Assembly: GCA_016178075.1 (NCBI GenBank)
Contig: JACOUA010000450.1
Coordinates: 1 to 37,503 of the forward strand
Length of the DNA stretch: 37,503 nucleotides
Reading direction: 5' to 3'
Source: Acidobacteriota bacterium
GTDB lineage: Bacteria; Acidobacteriota; Vicinamibacteria; Vicinamibacterales; JACQTH01
In this document: piece after piece, positions 1 through 7,501 of the stretch
Layout: each line of letters starts with the position of its first letter
Numbering within the stretch: the stretch's first letter is position 1
Notes under the pieces: generated by a model
Databases searched by the model: none
Told to the model about the DNA's origin: nothing
The model's input: the letters and a program-made list of their open reading frames with translations, nothing else
Made by a program: the position numbers and the translations under genes

Positions 1-234
1 AAGTGCGTGGAGATCAAGCGTAACAAGCTGCGCAACGAACGCGAGGTTGCCAATCTCGCGTGCCTGGTGGAGCGTCACCGGCAGGAAAAGTTCGAGGCCG
101 CCGTGCTTGAGGCCGCCAAGCTCTTCGACAACAGTTATGCGTTCGACTACAGCGGCCCCTGGGCGCCCCACAATTTCGTCGACATGGCGCTGGACCTCCG
201 TTCCGCGCACACCCCGGCGCAAGCCCGCCTGTAG
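1..234 (+). CDS. Gas vesicle protein GvpF/GvpL family, C-terminal part (truncated by window edge)
   Basis: Open frame from base 1: ...NEREVANLACLVERHRQEKFEAAVLEAAKLFDNSYAFDYSGPWAPHNFVDMALDL, matching the GvpF/L C-terminal 'YxF.Y.GPW.P.NFV' signature; followed by gvpG and gvpK. Confidence 0.8.
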   Translation, partial: KCVEIKRNKLRNEREVANLACLVERHRQEKFEAAVLEAAKLFDNSYAFDYSGPWAPHNFVDMALDLRSAHTPAQARL

Positions 235-262
235 GCGAGACTCGAACCGAACGTAGACTACT

Positions 263-577
263 ATGCTCCTTGTAGACGATCTGCTACTCGGTCCGTTCCG
301 CGGCCTCCTGTGGGTTGTCGAGAAGATCAACGAGGCGGCGCAAGAGGAACTGGCCAACGAGGCGGACGCGATCACCGAAGAATTGCGGCAACTCTACATG
401 ATGCTGGAGACGGGCCGAATCACGGAGGCCGAGTTCGACGCGCAAGAACGCCGGCTCCTCGATCGGCTGGAGAGCATCCGCGCGCGAGCCGAAGAGTCGG
501 ACTCCGACGATGAGGCCGACGAGGACGACGACGACAACCGAGGCAGCGAAGATGAGGAGGAGGACGGGGAGGCCTAG
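263..577 (+). CDS. gvpG: Gas vesicle protein GvpG
   Basis: 104 aa, 'LLLGPFRGLLWVVEKINEAAQEE...EELRQLYMMLETGRITEAEFDAQERRLLDRLE', typical GvpG, acidic C-tail. Confidence 0.85.
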   Translation: MLLVDDLLLGPFRGLLWVVEKINEAAQEELANEADAITEELRQLYMMLETGRITEAEFDAQERRLLDRLESIRARAEESDSDDEADEDDDDNRGSEDEEEDGEA

Positions 578-622
578 AGTGCCGTTGTAGCTTGTTCGGG
601 CTATTCGAAATCGGAACCTGGA

Positions 623-2692
623 GTGGCAGCAGAGACAACATGGAGTCAGCCGAACTTGGAAGCAATAGTTGGAACGGCACCAGTTGTGGACATGCGGCTG
701 CCGCCATTTCTTGGCGCTCTGCCTCCTGGTCTTCTTCTCTTTGGGGGCAAAGGAGGGGTGGGAAAGACCACCTGCGCGACTGCCACCGCCTTGAGGCTGG
801 CCCGGCGGGATCCCGAGCACCCCTATTTGCTGGTCTCCACCGACCCGGCCCACTCGCTGGCTGACAGTGTGGCCGGCTCCACTCTCCCAGCGAACCTCAC
901 GCTTCTCGAACTCGACGCCGACGAACGCCTCGCGGCGTTCAAGGCGGCCCACGGCGCGATACTCAAGGAGATTGCGGCCCGTGGCACCTTCCTGGACGAC
1001 CACGACATCACCCAGTTCCTGAGCCTGTCGCTGCCCGGTCTCGATGAACTGGTGGCGTTCCTGGAGATCGCCGCATTGGTCGAGCGCCGAACCTGGCGGA
1101 CCATCGTCGTCGACACGGCGCCGTGGGGCCACACGCTGCGGTTGCTCCAAATGCCTGCCCTCGTCGGGAGGTGGCTCGACGCGCTGGATGCGCTCCTGGC
1201 CAAGCATCGCTACATGAAGCAGCTCTTCAGCGGCACCTACCGGCGTGACGAGCTGGACTCCTTCCTTTTGGACCTGAAAGCGGCGGTCGACCGCGTCCAG
1301 GGCGCCCTGCGCGACCCGTTTGGATGTTGTTTCGTACCGGTGGCGCTAGCCGAGGCGTTGGGCGTCGCCGAGACCGCAGACCTTGTGCTGGAGCTCCAGC
1401 GGCTGCACGTTCCGGTGACTGACATCCTCGTCAACCGCCTGTTTCCAACCAGTGGCTGTCGGGCGTGTGCGGCGGGACGCGCTCATCAGATGGTTGAGGT
1501 CGAGCGCCTCCGCCGGCGACTACGGGAGTGTCGCCTCTGGGGTATCCCACTCTACCCGCATGAGCCTCGTGGCGCCGAAGGTCTCGCCGGGTTCTGGCAG
1601 GGTGCCGCGCCGCTCACACCGTCGGAGCCGCCTGTTCGCGAAGGCATCGCCGTTGCGCCGCCGATGGTGAACTCTCCGGCGCCGCTGCCGCTCGGCCTAA
1701 CACTTCTGATTTTCGCCGGGAAAGGCGGCGTTGGGAAAACGACACTCGCCTGCGCAACCGCGTTGCGCCTGGCCCGCGAGCGACAGAACGGGAACGTCTT
1801 TCTTTTCTCGACAGACCCCGCTCACTCCCTCTCCGCGTGTCTGGCGAGGCCGGTCGGCGCTGCCCCGACGCGCGTGGGCGACGGACTCACAGCGATGGCG
1901 ATCGATGCCCAGGCGGAATTCGACGCCCTGAAGGCGGAGTACGCAGGGGAATTGGAGCGAACGCTCGCTCGCCTGCTGCCGGACCTCGATCTCCCGTTTG
2001 ACCGGGAGGTGATGGAGCGCATTCTTGATCTGTCCCCACCGGGCGTGGACGAGGTCATGGCGCTCGCTCGGGCCACGGCGCTCATGGACCGGGAGGCCCA
2101 CCAAGTCTTCATCCTGGATGCGGCCCCAACGGGTCATCTGCTTCGGCTTCTTGAAACGCCGGACGTGATCGCACGCTGGCTCAAGGTCGTCTTCGACCTC
2201 TTCCTGAAGTATGGTAGGATTCTGCGGCTTCCTAGGGTTTCCGAGCGGCTAGTGGAGCTCTCTAAAGAGCTGAAGCGATTCCGGGCCCTACTGAGCGACC
2301 CCGCTCGAACGGCCATCTACGTGGTGACCAATGCCACCGAGATGGTGCGCGAGGAGACCGGCGACTTACTGGCGGCTTGCGACCGGCTGCGCATCAGCGT
2401 CCCTGTGTTGTTCGTCAACCTGGTCACCTCGCCCCAGGACTGTGCGCTCTGTTCGGCTTTGAACCGCAGAGAGGCATGCGTCGACCGGCAGCTCAGAAAC
2501 CTCCGTCCCGCGGCCCATGTGACGGTAGTGTTTCGTGGTGCGGAGCCTCGGGGTATGGAGCGGCTCGACGATCTGGGGCGAGCGCTGTACGGCACGAGGA
2601 AGAGACGATGGACGTCCGGTCAATCGAGACGGCGCCGACCCTCAGCGCCCAAGATCGCGTTTCCCTATGCGAGGCGCTCGACCGCGTGCTGA
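623..2692 (+). CDS. Tandem (two-domain) ArsA/Get3-family ATPase in the gas vesicle cluster; start GTG 623 or ATG 692
   Basis: Two deviant Walker A motifs (FGGKGGVGKTT and FAGKGGVGKTT), two STDPAHS switch motifs, DTAPWGH and DAAPTGH, and a CxxC in each half (CRAC, CALC). Confidence 0.85.
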   Translation: MAAETTWSQPNLEAIVGTAPVVDMRLPPFLGALPPGLLLFGGKGGVGKTTCATATALRLARRDPEHPYLLVSTDPAHSLADSVAGSTLPANLTLLELDADERLAAFKAAHGAILKEIAARGTFLDDHDITQFLSLSLPGLDELVAFLEIAALVERRTWRTIVVDTAPWGHTLRLLQMPALVGRWLDALDALLAKHRYMKQLFSGTYRRDELDSFLLDLKAAVDRVQGALRDPFGCCFVPVALAEALGVAETADLVLELQRLHVPVTDILVNRLFPTSGCRACAAGRAHQMVEVERLRRRLRECRLWGIPLYPHEPRGAEGLAGFWQGAAPLTPSEPPVREGIAVAPPMVNSPAPLPLGLTLLIFAGKGGVGKTTLACATALRLARERQNGNVFLFSTDPAHSLSACLARPVGAAPTRVGDGLTAMAIDAQAEFDALKAEYAGELERTLARLLPDLDLPFDREVMERILDLSPPGVDEVMALARATALMDREAHQVFILDAAPTGHLLRLLETPDVIARWLKVVFDLFLKYGRILRLPRVSERLVELSKELKRFRALLSDPARTAIYVVTNATEMVREETGDLLAACDRLRISVPVLFVNLVTSPQDCALCSALNRREACVDRQLRNLRPAAHVTVVFRGAEPRGMERLDDLGRALYGTRKRRWTSGQSRRRRPSAPKIAFPYARRSTAC

Positions 2693-2853
2693 ACAAGGGC
2701 GCGGTGGTAGTGGGTGAGCTTACGATTTCAGTGGCTGACATCGAGTTGATCTATCTCGGACTGCAAGTGGTCATCACATCCATCGAGAAGGCTCGGAGCC
2801 TGGCCACGATCTCAGCCCCGACCGCTCCGGAGGCCGCCGATGGACATCGCTGA
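2608..2853 (+). CDS. GvpA/GvpJ-family gas vesicle protein
   Basis: ATG 2608, 81 aa: 'LCEALDRVLNKGAVVVGELTISVADIELIYLGLQVVITSIEKA', GvpA-family fold signature; start overlaps the ATPase 3' end by 85 nt. Confidence 0.8.
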   Translation: MDVRSIETAPTLSAQDRVSLCEALDRVLNKGAVVVGELTISVADIELIYLGLQVVITSIEKARSLATISAPTAPEAADGHR

Positions 2854-3244
2854 AGCAGCGCCCGAGTCGCAGGCTCTTGACGAGTTCGCCCGTGTGCTGG
2901 AGGACCGGACTTCGTTGTTTCCGCGCCTGGAAGCCCGACGAGAAAGCACGGATGCCGCGGCTGTCCGCGTAGCGGGGCAGCCGGGCGGCCTGAATCTCAG
3001 GCCCGACGACACGAAGAATGGCCTGGGACGCCTGGTCCTGACGCTTATCAAGTTGCTTCACGAGTTGCTGGAGCGGCAAGCGATCCAGCGCATGGAAGGC
3101 GGCGCGTTGACTGAAGCCGAGATCGAGCGACTGGGGACGACGCTGATGCGGCAGGCCGAAGAGATCGAAAGGCTGCGGCGGGTGTTCAAGCTAGAGCGCG
3201 AGGATCTCAACATCGACCTCGGTCCGCTCGGCAAACTCTTGTAG
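2840..3244 (+). CDS. gvpK: Gas vesicle protein GvpK
   Basis: 'GLGRLVLTLIKLLHELLERQAIQRMEGGALTEAEIERLGTTLMRQAEEIERL...LNIDLGPLGKLL' is characteristic of GvpK. Confidence 0.9.
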   Translation: MDIAEAAPESQALDEFARVLEDRTSLFPRLEARRESTDAAAVRVAGQPGGLNLRPDDTKNGLGRLVLTLIKLLHELLERQAIQRMEGGALTEAEIERLGTTLMRQAEEIERLRRVFKLEREDLNIDLGPLGKLL

Positions 3245-3253
3245 AGGTGTGCC

Positions 3254-3628
3254 ATGAATCAAAAGCGGGGTGCGCAGCGTGGGATCGTGCAGTCCGTGCA
3301 GAGCGCCACGCTGGCGGATCTGCTCGAGCGCATTCTGGATAAGGGGATCGTGATTGCGGGCGACATCCGGATCCAGCTCGTTCAGGTCGAGCTCCTGACG
3401 ATCCAGTTGCGTCTCGTGATTTGCTCCGTGGACAAGGCCAAGGAAATGGGGATGGACTGGTGGGTCAACCACCCCGCGTTTGACCGGCATGCCCGGCCCG
3501 AACCCGACGGGCAGCGCCTAGTAGAGCTAGAAGCGCGACTGGCCGCCGTTGAGGAGCAGCGCCTGGCAGAGATGGCCGAGCTAAAAGAGCGACTGACCGC
3601 TGTGAAGGCTGCCGTGGGGACCGCCTAG
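3254..3628 (+). CDS. GvpA/GvpJ-family gas vesicle protein with C-terminal coiled coil
   Basis: 'LADLLERILDKGIVIAGDIRIQLVQVELLTIQLRLVICSVDKAKEMGMDWWVNHPAF' is GvpA/J-family; C-terminal heptad-like region. Confidence 0.85.
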   Translation: MNQKRGAQRGIVQSVQSATLADLLERILDKGIVIAGDIRIQLVQVELLTIQLRLVICSVDKAKEMGMDWWVNHPAFDRHARPEPDGQRLVELEARLAAVEEQRLAEMAELKERLTAVKAAVGTA

Positions 3629-3687
3629 CGGCTGCTTGCCGGAACCTGTTCCTCGCCTGTCAAGAAAGCGAGACGACGGGGGAGCTG

Positions 3688-4110
3688 ATGATCCAACGCA
3701 TGCGGCAGATCATATGTCGGCACGTCGGTGCGAGAGTGGAGCACGAAACGGGCCGAATGGCGCTGGTTTGCCCGGATTGTGGCTACCGCAGTCCGGGCTG
3801 GGATCTGCAACCAGAACGGCCGCCTAACTACGAGCGTGGGCCACAGGTCTTGACCGCGACCGCCAGCGCCGGGGCTCGCACCCGAGCCGTTGGTGGGAAG
3901 CGGCGAAAGTCCACGCCGCGCGGTTCGCAGCGCTTGGTTGCCGCGGGAGCCGAACCGTCGAAACCCAAGCAGGAGAGATCTTCCTCAAATCAAGCGGCAG
4001 ATGCGGCTTCGGTATCGCAAGTGTCAGGGAAAACAGACGGAACGTCCGCTACTAAGCCGTGCGCCGCTCGCCGACGTAGAGACGATGCGGCCGAATTGAG
4101 GGTGCACTGA
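3688..4110 (+). CDS. Small zinc-ribbon protein (CPDCGYRSPGW), basic low-complexity tail
   Basis: 'ICRHVGARVEHETGRMALVCPDCGYRSPGWDL'; paralogous to the ORF at 5142. Confidence 0.55.
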   Translation: MIQRMRQIICRHVGARVEHETGRMALVCPDCGYRSPGWDLQPERPPNYERGPQVLTATASAGARTRAVGGKRRKSTPRGSQRLVAAGAEPSKPKQERSSSNQAADAASVSQVSGKTDGTSATKPCAARRRRDDAAELRVH

Positions 4111-4505
4111 CCGCGTCGGGCCGGGCTTTGGCTCTCGCCCTGAGCGGGGTAAAGTCGATGCCAGGGATGTAACTTCGCTCCCTCTTCCCGTCGGCCCGCA
4201 AGGTAGCAGTCTCTCACTTCCGTCCACTCCTCCAACACAAGTTGTAGCACTCGCCCGGCGTGATCCTTCACGAATCGTTGTATCGAACGCAAGGTTCCCG
4301 CGTCGCAGATCACGCAGGTGCCTGGGATTGCATGCGAACGCTGGTAAACAGTCGGGTTGCGGTATCCGGGCACGCAGCTTGCCCTTGAGCGAGTCAGGCC
4401 GGTAGTATCGCCGGTCCAGGACCTTACATCACCACCTTGAAGGTTGCTCGACGCTTCGACCTCTGAGAAGTTGAAGCCGGCGAGACAGCCGACGCGAGTG
4501 GCTAG

Positions 4506-4907
4506 GTGATCAAAAGCATCCCTCCGCGAATCATGTCCGATGTGTGGCGAGAGCGCCGCGCCGGGGCCGGATTCGGCCTGCCGCACGCGGTCAAGTTCGA
4601 ACGTGCAGGGTTTCGGGTCAAGCCGGTGAAGGCACGCTTTCGGTCCGCGTTCGGGCGCGTTCGGGGCCCGGTCGTCGATATCTTCAACGAGCCGGCGGAA
4701 GCCATGATCGTGATTGATCTGGGAGGGTTCAGGAGGACAGAGATTGTGCTGGAACTCACCCCGGGGCAGGCTCTGCTGCGTGCCACAAGGGGGGAGCTGC
4801 AGTTTGAGGAACCCTTCGAGCTGCCACCCGATGTCGACTCTGGGCACCATCGGGAGTTCCTGATCAACGGGGTTCTTCAGATCGTCTTTCCAAAGAAGTC
4901 CGCGTGA
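4506..4907 (+). CDS. Hsp20/GvpH-like small protein; start GTG 4506 or ATG 4533
   Basis: 'GPVVDIFNEPAEAMIVIDLGGFRRTEIVLELTPGQALLRATRGELQFEEPFELP...REFLINGVLQIVFPKK', beta-rich Hsp20/GvpH-like core; cluster context. Confidence 0.6.
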   Translation: MIKSIPPRIMSDVWRERRAGAGFGLPHAVKFERAGFRVKPVKARFRSAFGRVRGPVVDIFNEPAEAMIVIDLGGFRRTEIVLELTPGQALLRATRGELQFEEPFELPPDVDSGHHREFLINGVLQIVFPKKSA

Positions 4908-4921
4908 TGGGGGTCGCAGTT

Positions 4922-4959
4922 TTCCACAGTTGTTAATAGCGTTTTCCACAACTGTGGAA
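4922..4959. repeat. Inverted repeat, 12-bp perfect arms with 14-nt loop, carrying TTTTCCACA motifs
   Basis: TTCCACAGTTGT (4922-4933) and ACAACTGTGGAA (4948-4959). Confidence 0.8.
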
Positions 4960-5141
4960 GAATTTGTGGATTCACCCAAAGCACGCGCGTGACACCAATA
5001 TCTTGGGACGCAGATGACCTTGCGGCCCCACATTTTGCGGCCAAGTTTTCTTTGGGGCTAAAGCCCGACAATGCGCTTGACAGCTGTTCCGTTGTTGAGT
5101 AGCTTCCTAATCCCTCCACTGGGGTCTCAGGAGACTCGGCC

Positions 5142-5381
5142 GTGGTGCGGTGGTTGAGCTGTCATTTGTTTCGTCTTCACGAGTACGCCGTGCAGCGGGA
5201 TGCCAGCGGCGTCTTTCTCCACTGCGACCACTGCGGTCACCATTCGACCGGTTGGAAGATCGGTCCAGTCGATCCCCTTGCTTCCCTGTCAGAGCCTCAC
5301 CAGACTCTGCCCCGACCCCCCGGACGAGTGCGGATGCTGCTTTCGGAGCTCGGGCTGATCCACGTCGTCCGCCGCGTGTAA
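5142..5381 (+). CDS. Small zinc-ribbon protein, paralogue of the 3688 ORF
   Basis: 'LFRLHEYAVQRDASGVFLHCDHCGHHSTGWKIGP' parallels the 3688 ORF. Confidence 0.5.
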   Translation: MVRWLSCHLFRLHEYAVQRDASGVFLHCDHCGHHSTGWKIGPVDPLASLSEPHQTLPRPPGRVRMLLSELGLIHVVRRV

Positions 5382-5530
5382 GGCATCGGCGTAAGCGCAG
5401 CAGGCGCAGGGACGATCGCGACTTCCTCCGCCGGTCCCACGATCTCGGACGCAAAGTTGCGTGGCTTCGGGAAAGCCTGCGCTCCGGCTTCTGCTAGGTT
5501 TTTCCGACCACGTCTCGATCTTGGCATGGA

Positions 5531-5769
5531 GTGCGCTACGTCATGCTCGCGATGACCGACACCGGGTGCGGCATGACACCGGAAGTGCAGGCGCGGCTCT
5601 TCGAGCCCTTCTTCACGACCAAAGGCGTCGGCAAGGGCACCGGTCTCGGCCTCTCCACGGTGTACGGCATTGTCCAGGCATCAGCAGGGAACACGAGGGC
5701 GCGATACACTTGCTCCTGACCGATGTGGGGATCTCGGGATCAGTGGCCATGAACTTGGCCGGCGGTTGA
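5531..5769 (+). pseudogene. Remnant of hybrid histidine kinase (HATPase_c plus start of receiver domain)
   Basis: '[47 protein letters not shown]' then frameshift into '[14 protein letters not shown]' receiver-like text; no N-terminal part upstream. Confidence 0.75.
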
Positions 5770-5809
5770 CCGTATGGAAGCCTGGGCTCAAGGTTGTCTC
5801 TAGACGCTC

Positions 5810-6976
5810 ATGGCAACCGACGTAGTCGTGGCAGGCGCGGGACCAGCCGGGACGGTGGCGGCCATCGTGCTCGCGCGCGCGGGGGCGCGCGTGCGGCTCG
5901 TCGATCGCGAGACGTTTCCGCGCCCCAAACTGTGCGGCGACACGCTGAACCCCGGGGCCCTGGCCACGCTGCGGCGCCTCGGGCTCGCCGCTTCAATCGA
6001 CGTGCGTGCGCTTCGGCTCGAGGGCATGATCCTGACCGGTCACGGCGGCGCTCGCGTGAAAGGGACCTACACCTCGCCTCACCACGGCCTCGCCATCCGC
6101 CGCAGCGACCTGGACGCCAGCCTGCTGCAGGCGGCGGTCCGAGCGGGTGTGACGTTCGACGACCGGGTCAGCGTGACCGGCGTCGTGCGTCGAGATCGGC
6201 CCGGCCTTCGAGAACCGGCCGTGGTCGGCGTGCGCGTCCGTTCGCGCTCCGGGCTTCTTGATGAACTGACCGCGCCGATCACCATCGCGGCCGACGGTCG
6301 CCGCTCCGTTGTCGCGTTCAGCCTCGGGCTCGCGCGACATCCGCCAAGGCCGCGGCGTTATGCCATCGGCGCGTACTTCCAGGACGTCGACGAGCTGTCG
6401 TCATTCGGTGAGATGCACGTGCGCGCCGGGTACTACCTGGGCGTCGCGCCGCTCCCCGGTGGCCTGACGAACGTGTGTCTGGTTCTGCCGCAGGAGCGTC
6501 TGGCGGTCGTACGTCTGGACGCGGCAGCGTGGCTGCGGCACGCGATCACCGCCGACCCCTTTCTCCGCGATCGCTTCGCGCGAGCCTCGATGGTCGCCGA
6601 GCCGGTTGTGCTCGGGCCGCTCGCGGTTGAGGTGCGACGAGCCGGCCTGCACGGGCTTCTCCTCGCCGGGGACGCCGCGGGCTTCATCGACCCGATGACA
6701 GGCGACGGCCTGCGGTTCGCGATCCGCGGCGGCGAGCTCGCCGGACGGGTCGCCGCCTCGGCGTTGGAGACGGGCGATGCGGGCGGCGCCGAGACACGCT
6801 TGGCTCGGTGGCGGTCGCGCGAGTTCTCCCGGAAATGGACCTTCAACCGCGGGCTGCGGCGGCTGGTCGGATCGGCGGTCGCCATCCGGGCGCTCTCGGC
6901 CTCGGCCGATCTCGTGGCGCCGCTCCTGCGGCAGACCATTGCCTTTGCCGGGGATGTCCCCGCGGCGCCGGCATGA
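5810..6976 (+). CDS. FAD-dependent oxidoreductase (geranylgeranyl reductase / flavoprotein hydroxylase family)
   Basis: N-terminal GAGPAGTVAAIVLARAGARVRLVDRETFPRPKLCGD, later 'LLLAGDAAGFIDPMTGDGLRFAIRGGELA'. Confidence 0.85.
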   Translation: MATDVVVAGAGPAGTVAAIVLARAGARVRLVDRETFPRPKLCGDTLNPGALATLRRLGLAASIDVRALRLEGMILTGHGGARVKGTYTSPHHGLAIRRSDLDASLLQAAVRAGVTFDDRVSVTGVVRRDRPGLREPAVVGVRVRSRSGLLDELTAPITIAADGRRSVVAFSLGLARHPPRPRRYAIGAYFQDVDELSSFGEMHVRAGYYLGVAPLPGGLTNVCLVLPQERLAVVRLDAAAWLRHAITADPFLRDRFARASMVAEPVVLGPLAVEVRRAGLHGLLLAGDAAGFIDPMTGDGLRFAIRGGELAGRVAASALETGDAGGAETRLARWRSREFSRKWTFNRGLRRLVGSAVAIRALSASADLVAPLLRQTIAFAGDVPAAPA

Positions 6977-7491
6977 CCTTCGTCCTCATCTTTCTGGTTG
7001 CGGTGTTCGGCTCGATGGTGACGGAAGCGGCGATCTCCCGACGCCACGAGCGGGCCCTTCGGGCGATGGGTGCGATCGAGCCGCCCAACGATGTTTACGG
7101 GGCCATGCGGTGGGCGTATCCCTTATGCTTTGTCCTGATCGCGGTCGAGAGCCGGGTGGCGACCGGCTGGACCGGGTCATTGCCGTCGACGGTGTCGATC
7201 TCAGGCGCGGGGGCGATCCTTTTCGGCGTGGCCAAGATCCTGAAGTGGTGGGCGATGGCCACGCTGGGCACGCGATGGACCTTTCGCGTGCTGGTCCTGC
7301 CGGACACTCCGTTGATTCGCGGCGGTCCGTATCGATATCTTCGGCATCCGAACTACCTCGCCGTCGTCGGTGAAATCGCCGGGGCGGCCGCCGCGCTTCG
7401 CGCGCCCCTGACGGGGGTCGTGAGCGTGCTCGGGTTCGGCGCGTTGATGCGCCGGCGCATCATCGTGGAAGAACAGGGGATCCCCGACTGA
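6973..7491 (+). CDS. Isoprenylcysteine carboxyl methyltransferase (ICMT)-family protein
   Basis: 4-nt ATGA overlap with upstream gene; 'GPYRYLRHPNYLAVVGEIAG' signature, membrane helices, C-terminal 'EEQGIPD'. Confidence 0.8.
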   Translation: MTFVLIFLVAVFGSMVTEAAISRRHERALRAMGAIEPPNDVYGAMRWAYPLCFVLIAVESRVATGWTGSLPSTVSISGAGAILFGVAKILKWWAMATLGTRWTFRVLVLPDTPLIRGGPYRYLRHPNYLAVVGEIAGAAAALRAPLTGVVSVLGFGALMRRRIIVEEQGIPD

Positions 7492-7501
7492 TGGGAGTGA
7501 A

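Noticed and set aside
284-1207. 307-aa minus-strand ORF
   Set aside because: Antisense to gvpG and the ATPase; composition typical of shadow ORFs in high-GC DNA, no recognisable domain.
3990-5033. 347-aa minus-strand ORF as a real gene
   Set aside because: Antisense to the GvpH-like gene and crosses the inverted repeat; only one internal stretch looks protein-like, reported separately as low interest.
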